64,000 nt of DNA from Entophlyctis helioformis (taxonomy: Eukaryota > Chytridiomycota > Chytridiomycetes > Chytridiales > Chytriomycetaceae): the NCBI GenBank assembly GCA_025526915.1, contig JAHLKH010000001.1:310001-374000 (forward strand). The letters run 5' to 3'. Position numbers and translations under genes: made by a program. Positions 50,901 through 62,789 of this stretch are shown one piece after another; within the stretch, counting starts at the first letter, position 1; every line of letters starts with the position of its first letter. The notes under the pieces were generated by a model, which saw only the letters and a program-made list of their open reading frames with translations, had not been told where the DNA came from and searched no databases.

Positions 50901-52780
50901 CGATCTGTGTCTGGAAAGCAGCACACTGTCAAACGACAGCGGGCTGGATTTTGCTGGCAAGCACCGCTCGGCGATTGTCGGTCTCCTTGGCCAGAACGGC
51001 GAGAAGCTTGCCAACTTCTCGACTGCCTCGCCGAAATGGAAGCAGGTCAAAAAGTACCATGCAGACCACATCAGCCGCAAGCACCATATGCCCAGCGGCC
51101 GGCTGCCACTCGACACATACTCGCCATGGCTCATGAACTACCGCCTGAGCGACGATCCGGCTGCATCACTTGCAATTCCTGGACAGTTTGAGGGCGTGCG
51201 AGGCCCAGTCAATCCGGCCGACATTGTGCGCATCTCCAGTTTCCACCCGACTGTGCTCGTGATGGAGTCCATGCGACGGCCCAAGCGACTCACCATGATT
51301 GGCACGGACGAGAAAGAGTACCCGTTCCTGGTCAAGGGCGGCGAGGACCTGCGACTCGACCAGCGCGTGGAGCAGACGTTCTCGATGATGAACGGCATCA
51401 TCTCACGGAACCGCAAGTGCCGTGACGCGAGCCTGTCGATCCATTTGTACAAGGTCGTGCCCATGACCTCGACGCTCGGCGTGCTCGAGTGGGTCGACGA
51501 CACCAAGCCGCTACGACAGTGTATGGCTGATATGGACGGGTTCACGGTGGCGACGAACAAGGCAAGACATGCATACGAACAGTTTGTAGGGCGATTCCGC
51601 GGCTCGAGCAAGAATGTTGGTGAACGTGAGCAGTCGCGCGCTAGATGCTGGATGTGGCTTTGGCTGAGAGTTCGTGGCGCTGACGGGTTGGATGGCATTG
51701 CAGTGTACGGCAGTCTGTTCATGAATGCCAAGCCGCGCGATGTGATGGAAAGCATGCGGTCTGTCAAGTCTATGGTGGGCAAGCCGTTTTTCAAGATGTT
51801 TATGCAGAACCTGGCTGCGTCGCCAGAGGCGTTCCTGAGTCTTCGCTCAGAGTTTTCCAAGAGCTGGGCGTCGCTGAGCATCGCCTCGTATATTCTGGGC
51901 ATCGGCGATCGGCACATTGACAACTTTCTGGTTGATCTCAAATGGTGCGGACGCGACGCTCGAACGCTTGTATGGGGCGATGGGTCGGTCAGCTGACGAT
52001 ACGTGCGGTGCAGCGGCCAAATCGTTGGCATTGACTTTGGTCATGCGTTTGGATCCGCAACCGAGATTCTGCCCGTGCCTGAGCTTGTGCCTTTTCGACT
52101 GACGAACCAGATCGAGGAGTTCATGTTGCCACTTGGATCTGCAGTGCTGCTGGAGCCGCACATGGTTAGCGTGATGGCCGGTACGCATGCACTTGATTGC
52201 AGGCATCCTTGACGGATTGCTGCGTGGCAACTGACACTCGTTACTGCCCAGCCTTGCGCGAGAAGCGAGACACGATCATGACGGCGCTGGACATCTTCGC
52301 CAAGGAGCCATTGATGGAGTGGCGCAAGTTTGCCATTACGCAGTTCAAGAAGAATTGTATGTGGAGCGCGCTGTTGTGCGTCGTCCTTGATCGAGTCGCT
52401 GACACTTGCCGACTTTGTGCGCACGAGCAGTGAGCCGATCTGGTGGATCGTCGTCCTCGTCTTCAGAGTACGAGATTGACGCCAACTCGATCAAAGCGCC
52501 TAAATGGTACCCACAGCAGAAACTGGACATTGCTGCACGCAAGCTGCGCGGCGAGCATCCCAGCCATATCCAGGCCATTGAGCTGCGATGGGGCCACGAA
52601 ACCAAGCCATACTATGCTGCCGCGTTAGCAGCTCTCATGGGGACAGAGGAGCGTGATCCGCGCGCGCGCGTGGGCCAGCAGTGTGCAAGCGTGCGTGAAC
52701 AGGTGCAGTGCCTGATTGACCAGGCAACTGATCCAAACATTCTGGGACGCGCCTGGGTCGGCTGGTCGTCGTGGTGCTGA
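38992..52780 (+). CDS. PRKDC: DNA-dependent protein kinase catalytic subunit (DNA-PKcs)
   Basis: PI3K-related kinase of non-homologous end joining. Fourteen exons: 38992-39436, 39528-40096, 40165-45738, 45816-48883, 48967-49192, 49266-49647, 49721-49978, 50062-50145, 50203-50535, 50626-51625, 51704-51944, 52014-52180, 52252-52356, 52431-52780; about 4,267 aa, close to human (4,128). HEAT-repeat landmarks include YDLPRAGLQLL, KPKDFRILVNFVEF, VLYFDVPYRDTN, DRKTKVAAAELMHSLIIVML and IYRIFREEEALVDIFSFE. The FAT region has ARKYRIGELPDVQIQ. The kinase domain has ESMRRPKRL, PFLVKGGEDLR, VVPMTSTLGVLEW, GIGDRHIDNFL and GIDFGHAFGSATEILPVPEL. The FATC tail, LIDQATDPNILGRAWVGW, is diagnostic of DNA-PKcs. 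Two single-base gaps are needed: about 39887-39893 (joining LTAS to VKGAILRLLGLIARH) and about 46628-46633 (a GGG run, joining CLG to LPKALCIETI). The exon-length sum is exactly two bases short of a multiple of three, consistent with this. Confidence 0.93.
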
Positions 52781-52877
52781 TGTGATGGAATGAACTGGTG
52801 CTGGTCTGTCCACTGTCTTTCATTTGTGCCAAAGTGGACGCAGAGCAAGGAGTGGCCCCGACTGGCTGTGGCACGCA
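52781..52877. other. Convergent intergenic region
   Basis: 97 bp between the stop codons of DNA-PKcs and Rpt2; nothing seen. Confidence 0.5.
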
Positions 52878-55131
<2,254 letters not shown>

Positions 55132-56135
55132 CTGGAGATTTCGCGTCGCAGTCCAAGTTGGACGATACCCCGATTCTCGCTTGATGGTGGGACCAGGGCG
55201 AGCGGCATGGAAATGTCGTGGGCGGATCGGCTCTCTCTCGGATCGTGACCAGGCTGTTAAAGGTTGATGCCTCTGCATCTGCAGGGATGAGGAGCATCGT
55301 CTCTCGTTCTTTGCAGTCGTCTTGCAGCAGATTCATATCCAGATCTGGGACTGTTTGATTGGGCTGTTTGAGGAGGATCACCAGTCGAATGAGAGACTGA
55401 CGTGCTTGTTGAGAGCGTTAGCACTCTTGTGTTTGGCAAGCGGGTCATTGGGCTCACAATGGTTGGCATTGGGGTCAATCAGGCGGTGACGGATGTGGTC
55501 AATGATCGCGTCCTTGATGGCGATGTTGAGTGCACGGAGCATAGCGGCAGTCTGGTTGGGAGGGATGGACATCCCTTCATCAGAGATCCCTGCGATGGTC
55601 GCAGCTGCCTTCGCGAGATCGTAGTCAGAAGACACACTATCCTGATCATCTCGATCGTAGCCTCTGGCCAGTGGACCCTTGGTTTACAGAGTACCTTGCG
55701 TGCATGTCGCACACCTCTGCGCTGTGCTGGCATGGTGACTTGGATACCGATTGTTTTGTGCTCGCCGTTCACATCCAGGATGGTGCCTGTCCACGGTGTG
55801 AATGCTCGGTCGAATGCAGTCTAGCTCTGTCATACATAGTCGATGCGGGATAGGATCGTTCTGTCCTCTCTCTTGCATTCAAGCGTGTAGTTGGGCTCGA
55901 AGTCCTTCAAGCAGGTGTCGAGCAGGCACGATGCCTTGAACTTGTTGGTCAGCTGTCTAACCAGGCTGCAGTCAGGAGCAGAGCGTATGTGGTGGTAGAC
56001 TAGCGATCCATCACGCTGGATGGTAGCACAGTCGATGGAGGGCTGAAAGAGCATCTGCGTGCAGGACAGCAAGAGGCAGGCGGGCAAGGATCTGGTTTGC
56101 TTGGCTCGCAGCAACACTCTCAAGCGGCAGCACGA

Positions 56136-57700
56136 ATGAGCGCTCAAGACAGCGGCAGCCAGCCGACACTGGCGGATGTGGCGGTGAGTGCGGCGGGCTG
56201 CCGTGGCTGGGAGTGGCAGAGAGTGGCAGGCTGGCTGGTTCACACTGCATGCATCACAGGAGCTTCTGCGGCAACTGCACGACAAGGTCGACCGGCTGTC
56301 CGAGGCACACCGGCAGCTGAGCGGCGAGCACGGCAGCCTGTCGCAGTATGTGACTGAGCTGGCGGAAGTGTGCAACGAGCACACTGCTGCCATCCGGCAC
56401 CTCAACCAGGCTGTTGCTGTTACTGCCGAGCAGCCAGCCCCTCGTGCAGACACCGAGTGAGTCTGTGCCCGTCGCTCTGGCCTGCCTCTGCTGTCCTGCC
56501 TGCGCCGTCTGGCTGACCGCTTGCAGCACAACACCGTCGCCGTTGTCGATGGTCCAGCAGCACGAGGCACGCCATGATGGACAGCCGCTGTGGATGGCAC
56601 AGCGCAGCATGGCTGTCGATGCAGACGCACCAGATGCCGTCCACTCCAACCGTCTTGCCAAGCGATCTCGCTCATCAGCGGCCACATCGGTCGCATCTGA
56701 TCCACTTGATGCAGACAGCAGCTATTCGCTTGCATCGCCTGATGAGCATCGCCACGCCCGCCGACGAAGAGCCGAGCCACTCGAACAACGCACAGGCTCG
56801 CCATCATCAACAGCAACAGACGATGTCTTGCTTCAACTGCAAAGCATGCCGTTGCCGGACAAAACAGCCAGATCATTGGATCATCTCGGCCTGTCTGCAT
56901 TGCTTGGCTGCTCAGTCGCCTCGTTGACTCAAGACCAACAACAGCAGCTTGTCACAGCACTCAGGACGACGAATGCCGGGATGCTCAGTGACGTTGCGCT
57001 GAGGAACATTGATCAGCTGCCCGATCCAGCTGGATCATCTCTTGAGCAGATCAAGTGTCGCCTGTTTCCAAATCCATCCAAGCCAGGCATCAACAGCAAG
57101 CGAAGACCACTCACAGAGGACGAGACACGCATTCAAAGGTTGCTCTTTCGATGGCTGTTGTGTGTGTGGCTGGAAACTGACACGGCTGAATGGCACTGTA
57201 TGGCAGGGAAGAGATACAGCTGATACTGGAACATGGGACCAGCAAGTATGCCATGATGCGATGCAGCGAGCAGCTAGATGAGTGGCTGGTACATCCAGAC
57301 ACGCAGCATTGGTCATGCAAGCAAGTCGTTCTGTTGTTTGCCTCGTAAGTCAACATTGTCATGCACGGCATATCTGGAACTCACGCCTGCTGCATCTGCC
57401 GACAGAGTGGTTTATTGTATCACAAAAAAGTTGAAACATTCCAGCATACACATAGCGACCTGTTTGAGGAGGTCCGAAATGCAAGGGCATCTGGTACGAG
57501 TGGCCGTACCCATGTCTGCAGTCTATTCTGTGAAACTGACATGGTGGCGAGCAGCAGGAGACGTGGCGGCAATGGATGATCGACAAACCGCACGCTCAAG
57601 TACCAGCAATCAACACGAGGCCAATGGTGATGATGTGGACATGGACAAAGCATGGAACGACCACTCAGACGAGCAAGATGACGATGACGAGTATTTATGA
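56136..57700 (+). CDS. Hypothetical coiled-coil protein with acidic C terminus
   Basis: Five exons: 56136-56183, 56260-56456, 56527-57138, 57207-57344, 57406-57700; 429 aa, all GT-AG and in phase. Residues about 17-70 form a coiled coil (LLRQLHDKVDRLSEAHRQLS). A Ser/Arg-rich linker with a basic nuclear-localisation-like cluster (HRHARRRRAEP) follows. A helical middle segment (LDHLGLSALLGCSVASLTQD) leads to a conserved-looking domain with Trp residues (QLDEWLVHPDTQHWSCKQVV) and an acidic tail (DDVDMDKAWNDHSDEQDDDD). Probably nuclear, by composition only. I do not recognise the family. Confidence 0.6.
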
Positions 57701-58311
57701 TCTGGAGATGAATGAATGAGCATATGCCATTAGCCACAGGCGTGTCTCGCTCTTGTCCGATTGTCACTGCTCAAGGCATCAAGAGCCATCAACCATGGCA
57801 GGGACAGCAACAAGGTTGAGATGCGGGTCCACTGAATCGCCTGAAAGGGTCATCCATTGTTGTGTCCATCAGCGCCACTGGCAAGCACCAGAACCAACAC
57901 GCATGCCGCCGCTTCCTGCAGCTCACAAGAGCAAACAAGACAGCAAGACCCAGCCGTCATACCGTATCTGGTGTGCACAATCTGGCTCAATGTCCTGTTG
58001 CTCTCATGACCATCCACCGCCCTCAGTGGCTCATCCAGCGTTCCGTTCTGTCCAACCCACTCCGATGACGACGTTTCGACTGACGGCGCTGGCATTGGTG
58101 ATATCACATTGGTCTTGGATGTGGTTTATGGGTGAATTCAAGTGATATGGCAGGTTCTCTGACGTGACATCGTCATATGACAAAAGGCCGTGCCATGTAA
58201 AAGCAGCGGCTGGCCCCTGCCCACAACCCACTGCCAACAACCCACAACAAACGACAACCGACAAACATCAAGCGACAGCATGGCCGCACTATTGATGGCA
58301 TAGTTGGTGGG
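57701..58311. other. Intergenic region without a convincing gene
   Basis: About 600 bases. A short minus-strand frame (58107-57850, 85 aa) has moderate codon character but no visible partner exons or domain, so no gene is called. Confidence 0.4.
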
Positions 58312-58680
58312 ATGCTTGGCAGACCAGCACTTGCCACTGCTGACATCCCCGAGGGAGCTGTCCAGGCCGATTTCAAAGGCGCCGTGGCCGAAGGCGCCGT
58401 CAGGCCCCATTACTGTCAACACGGCGCTACTGTCTTGCCGCGTCCTCATCATGAGTCTGACCAGCTCCTCTTGAAGATCATTGCGGTCGCTGCAACGTCG
58501 GGCATTGTTCCTGCACTGATCCTGCTGGCGTTGCTCGGCGGCGGTGTGTACTACGCTTGGATGGCTATCCGGCCGACTGTGGTGGCCCAGTTGGATGCTG
58601 CCAAGATCGACGTTCCGCGAGAGATTCGCAGGCTGCTCGGATGGATGTTTTGTGGCTGGCAGGGCATCAGCATCGAGTAG
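58312..58680 (+). CDS. Small hypothetical membrane protein (left copy of duplicated module)
   Basis: 122-aa open frame from ATG 58312. Residues about 55-85 form one hydrophobic helix (AVAATSGIVPALILLALLGG), then a conserved juxtamembrane piece (AIRPTVVAQLDAAKID). A near-identical segment is encoded on the minus strand at about 62763-62570. Compared with that copy, this one has small deletions after RRLLG that change the frame and end the protein early. Function unknown. Confidence 0.45.
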   Translation: MLGRPALATADIPEGAVQADFKGAVAEGAVRPHYCQHGATVLPRPHHESDQLLLKIIAVAATSGIVPALILLALLGGGVYYAWMAIRPTVVAQLDAAKIDVPREIRRLLGWMFCGWQGISIE

Positions 58681-59075
58681 TGTCCCGCGTCAGATCGTGT
58701 CGAGTGGCATCCCACCGACAAGCTCGCACGTACCAGGCATCACGCTTGATACCAGCCGTCGTATCATAGCCGTCAACATCTGGTTCCTTGTTCTGTCCAT
58801 GCATGTGAAGATGGTGGCAGGGTTTTTGTGTTGCCTCGAGGTGAGGAGTGCAGGCGGCTGCGTGGCTGGTGTGCTGAGCACGGCGTCTGTGGCGATATCG
58901 CAAGTGTCGACATCGGCTGGGAGGGGGATGCGGTCCAACCGGACAGCACACGCAGGAGGGATGACTCATGAGTGACGGTGGATGAGAGGCAGGGCACAGC
59001 GTCCAACCACGTGCACACGCCAGCCAATCAGATGCTGCCACGTTATGTCGACCATTGTGCCGCATTTGTGCCGTT
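58455..59075 (+). repeat. Duplicated module, left copy (membrane-protein segment plus 3' flank)
   Basis: About 620 bp matching 62140-62763 in inverted orientation, with roughly 90% identity by eye. It includes the transmembrane frame and about 400 bp beyond its stop. Confidence 0.8.
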
Positions 59076-60043
59076 GGCAAGCACGGCACATTGCCTGCCG
59101 CTGTTGATGCAGGAGAGGAGGGTTTGTTTGCAGAATGAGGCGTTGGTTGGTGGGCATTGGCCGCGCTCAGACAAGTGCAGGGTCCAAGGCAATAATGCCA
59201 GGGCCGGCGTAGTTGAGTGGTGTGAGGAGGCTCGATGGTAGCCGCTTTGGGTGGCGGTTGGGTGTCCTGCTCGGTGTCCTGTTTGCCTGGTTGTGCGTGT
59301 GCGTGTGTGGTTTGGGTTTGGGTGACGGCTGGCAGTCGACCACCCAGTGACTCTGTGGGGTTGGTTTGGTGTCTGAGCCGTGGACTTGGACAGCAACGTA
59401 CTGCGGCGTGTCTGTGCAGGAGACTGGCTGTGGGCAGCACCCACTGTAAGCTCCCAGATATGGGCAGGCAGCGTGTGCACCGCGAGGACAGCCGGGAAGC
59501 GCCAAGACTGCCGCGAGTGCGCAGCCCTGACCAAGGAGGGAGAGCCAACGGGCCAATGGCCTCGCGCCAGCACACACCTGCTTGCTTCCTTGAAGCATCA
59601 AGTCGGCGCAACTGCGGGCGGAGCCATCCGACAGTGGCCGACCACGGCCGGCCGGCCAGCTGGCCAACAAAGAATTGCCGCTTGCAACGGTCCCGCCAGA
59701 GCGGTGCAATGATCCGCTATCTGGCGCAATCTGTTGAGCAGCGCAGCGCAGTGTGCTGTGTGCTGTGCTGTGAGTCGGGCCGTCGGCTGACAATTTGACC
59801 CGCTCCTTTTGTGCTGCCTCGCGCCGTCCACGCGGAGCACTGTCCTGCCACAGAGGCGGCGGCGTGGACAGGGGCCGTGTAAGCACAGCCTGAAGCATTC
59901 GGCGGCGGAACCCTCTCCTCGCCCGCGCACGGATCGGGCTTCCCTCAAATACTCGACACGGCGCCTCCGCTCCCCCTCCCCGCCCTCCCGTCTCCCACTC
60001 TCCACTCTCCCACCCGCTGCCCAGCCCTGCCCGCCCTGCCGAC
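59076..60043. other. Unique spacer and promoter region upstream of zinc-finger gene
   Basis: About 970 bases with G/T-rich and C-rich tracts. Long minus-strand open frames are low-complexity and show no domain. It probably includes the zinc-finger gene promoter and 5' UTR. Confidence 0.4.
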
Positions 60044-61339
60044 ATGCCGTCCGCCACACTGGTCAGTCTGCCCTCCGCCGCCGTCGCCTGCTGCCGCTGC
60101 TGCTGCCTGCCCGCCCCGCCTGGTGGTGCACACGGCTCCGCTGCCTGCACCTTGCTGGCCAACACACTGACGCCCCTCGCTCTCTCTCTCTCTCTCTTGC
60201 TCTCTCTCGTGCCCTCTCTGCATCCACACAGCCGCTCCGCTCCGACCTGCTGTTCATGGACCAGCTTGACCCGCTCTGCCACCGCCCGCAGCAAATGCAG
60301 CTGCAAGCGACTGTCTCGACTCGCTCTTGGCGCAAGACACGCTGCTGCTCGCTTCTTTGTCGGCCTACCCGTCCATCTGGCCATCCTCGCAGGCCGATCC
60401 CCCTCTGGTGACGGTCACAGACTCGTTCGGCCTCACGCCTTGCCTCGACCCACCACCTTTTGGCGAGTGGATCCCCGTGCCAAGCACGCTCGACTCGCTC
60501 GCCGGAACATTCCACCTGCCAGCCTCCACTGCTTCGGGCAGCAACACCACCACCATGCCGCTGTGGACGCCTTGGACCCCCCTCGCCAACCCACCAGTAC
60601 TGCCGCCGTTTTCTCAGATCGACACGATGCAAGACCTGCGTCTGTCGCCCCTTCCGCTTCCGCTCCTTCCAGACCTCGCGAGCTTCGATCTCAACTACAA
60701 CAACACCATTGCTCCTCCGCCTGCCCAACTCCTGTCGCCAATGTCCGTGTACGCGCTGTCGTCGCCTGCTCCTCCGCCCGCCCTCCCGTTCTTTGACAAC
60801 GCGGATCTCGGCAATAGCTCCACCACATACTCTGTCCAAGCCATCGCGAGCCCCGTCGCCTCCTTGGCTCCGTCCTCGCAGTGCACATCTCCCGATTCAC
60901 CCATGCCAGCGACCATGACGACAGCGTTTACATCCACACACCCACTCTGATCCAGCAAGAACCCCGCACACGATCCACACCGGCGGCCGTCGCCAAGCCC
61001 AAGCGACGATACAACCCAATCAACAACTACACGCGCAGCCGCCACTTCCCTTGCACACTCTGCACCAAGGTGTACACTCGCAAGTACAACCTCGACGCGC
61101 ACATGCACACCCATACCAACATGAAACCATACGTCTGCATGCACGATGGGTGCACCAAGTCGTTTGCGCGCAAGAACGATCTGTACCGACACGAGACCAC
61201 CGTGCATGAGCGACGCGTGTATGGCACATGCTCGACCTGCAATCTCTCGTTTGTGAGAGGCGATGCCTACAACAGACACATACGGTTGGACAGCCGGTGT
61301 CGGGGTGACTCTAGCAGCGAAGAGGACCTTCGTTCGTGA
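60044..61339 (+). pseudogene. C2H2 zinc-finger transcription factor, left copy, frame broken by 1-bp deletion
   Basis: Probable exons 60044-60061 and 60232-61339, with a CT-rich intron between. The frame from about 60288 reads SLLAQDTLLLASLSAYPSIW and a Pro/Ser-rich region, then stops at 60950 (STHPL) before the fingers. The fingers follow in another frame: FPCTLCTKVYTRKYNLDAHM, YVCMHDGCTKSFARKNDLYR and a third C2HC-like finger (CSTCNLSFVRGDAYNRHIRL), ending EEDLRS. The inverted twin at 63067-64000 has one more A in GATTCAACCC (here GATTCACCC, about 60894-60902), which keeps a single frame through all fingers. A further frame change is needed near 60285. As written, no finger-containing product can be made; assembly error is the alternative. 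Confidence 0.7.
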
Positions 61340-61628
61340 TGCTGCTTGCCACAAAGACGACTTGACCGCGTGACATACCATAGATGGTTGCGACCTATTC
61401 TCAACGGCCCGACTCGACGGCCGTTGTGTGCTTATTTGTGACTCGATGTTTTATTGGAGCTTGACTTGATGATTGAAATATCTTTACTACCATCCCTCGT
61501 TCTGGACCTTTTCATTGTATCTTGTCCAATACCAGAGCGAACGAGTGCTGCGTACAAACGTGCGATCGTGTCCAGAGAACTGCAACGCAAGAGTTGAATG
61601 CAGCGGCACTGCGGCCAACATCTACATG
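60407..61628. repeat. Inverted repeat, left arm (zinc-finger gene copy)
   Basis: About 1.22 kb matching the reverse complement of 62778-64000, with about 97% identity by eye, covering most of the coding region and about 290 bp of 3' flank. The right arm runs off the window end, so the repeat may be longer on that side. Confidence 0.9.
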
Positions 61629-62139
61629 ACCAAAGGCGTTGATGTGTCTTGCGTTGAACGAAAGAAAAGATCGGATCGTGCATATGGAAGCCTCTCAGTC
61701 AACCCCCGACCAGATGTCAAAAGCTCGGGTTGCCGTCTCTTGAGAGTGTCTCCAACATGCCCAACAGCCTGGTCGCTGGTGGCTGCGTCTCTCAACGAGC
61801 CAGCCACAGACGGCAGATGTTGGGATGTTGCAAGTCTCTGATCTCACGGTTGACACGCAGAAGTGAGGGGAGGTTGAGGATGAGCCAGAGGATCGTTCAC
61901 GTGGGAATGGCGGAGGTGCGGGTTGTGTGGCAGGACAGCAGGGACGGACCGAGACAAGACATAGGATGGTCGATGCCAACCAAGGCAAGGACGCAGATGA
62001 TGGGGTGACGGAGGATGCCAATGATACACGGGGACAGGAGAGTCGAGCGTGCGGGGGATTTGTGGATGTGCCCGAGCGGCCGCCATCCACGTGGGAATGG
62101 CAGTGGCACAAGTCGCGGCACAAACGCGGAGGTGCCCGA
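61629..62139. other. Spacer of the inverted repeat
   Basis: About 510 bp without a supportable gene. Two direct copies of a CACGTGGGAATGG motif lie at about 61898 and 62091. Confidence 0.4.
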
Positions 62140-62763
62140 CAACGCCACCGGCACAATGGTCGACACGACGTGGCGGCATCTGATTGGCTGGCGAGTGCAC
62201 GTGGTTGGACGCTGTGCCCTGCCTCTCATCCATCATCACTCATGAGTCATCCCTCCTGTGTGTGCTGTCCGGTTGGACCGCATCTCTGTCCTTCCCCTCC
62301 GCAGCTGATGTCGACGCTTGCGATATCGCCGCAGACGCACAACGCCGTGCTCAGCACACCAGCCACGCAGCCGCCTGCACTCCTCACCTCGAGGCAACAC
62401 AAATGTCCTGCCACCATCTTCACATGCATGGACAGAACAAGGAACAAGACGTTGACGGCCGTGATATGACGGCCGGTGTCAATCGAGATGCCTGGTACGT
62501 GCGAGCTTGTCGGTGGGATGCCACTCGACACGATCTGACGCGGGACACTACTCAATGCTGATGCCCTGCCAGCCACAGTGGCATCCATTCCGAGCAGCCT
62601 ACGAATCTCTGGCGGAACGTCGATCTTGGCAGCATCCAACTGGGCCACCACAGTCGGCCGGATAGCCATCCAAACGTAGTACACACCGCCGCCGAGCAAC
62701 GCCAGCAGGATCAGTGCAGGAACAATGCCCGACGTTGCAGCGACCGCAAAGATCATCAAGAAG
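62140..62763 (-). repeat. Duplicated module, right copy (membrane-protein segment plus 3' flank)
   Basis: Inverted match of 58455-59075. On this side the module directly abuts the 3' flank of the zinc-finger copy, whereas on the left it lies upstream of the zinc-finger gene, so the duplication is a mosaic. Confidence 0.8.
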
Positions 62764-62789
62764 AGCTCGTCCAGACTCGTGTAGATCAT
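62247..62789 (-). CDS. Small hypothetical membrane protein (right copy of duplicated module)
   Basis: 181-aa frame from ATG 62789 with two hydrophobic segments: FLMIFAVAATSGIVPALILL near the start and AVNVLFLVLSMHVKMVAG in the middle. It shares AIRPTVVAQLDAAKID with the left copy but stays open longer because it lacks the left copy's small deletions. Whether either copy is a real gene is unclear; the N-terminal part runs into zinc-finger 3' flank sequence. Confidence 0.4.
   Translation of the reverse strand: MIYTSLDELFLMIFAVAATSGIVPALILLALLGGGVYYVWMAIRPTVVAQLDAAKIDVPPEIRRLLGMDATVAGRASALSSVPRQIVSSGIPPTSSHVPGISIDTGRHITAVNVLFLVLSMHVKMVAGHLCCLEVRSAGGCVAGVLSTALCVCGDIASVDISCGGEGQRCGPTGQHTQEG

Noticed and set aside
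59167..60384. 405-aa minus-strand open frame
   Set aside because: GC-driven open frame with Arg/Gly/Glu low complexity, antisense to the zinc-finger gene 5' region; no domain.
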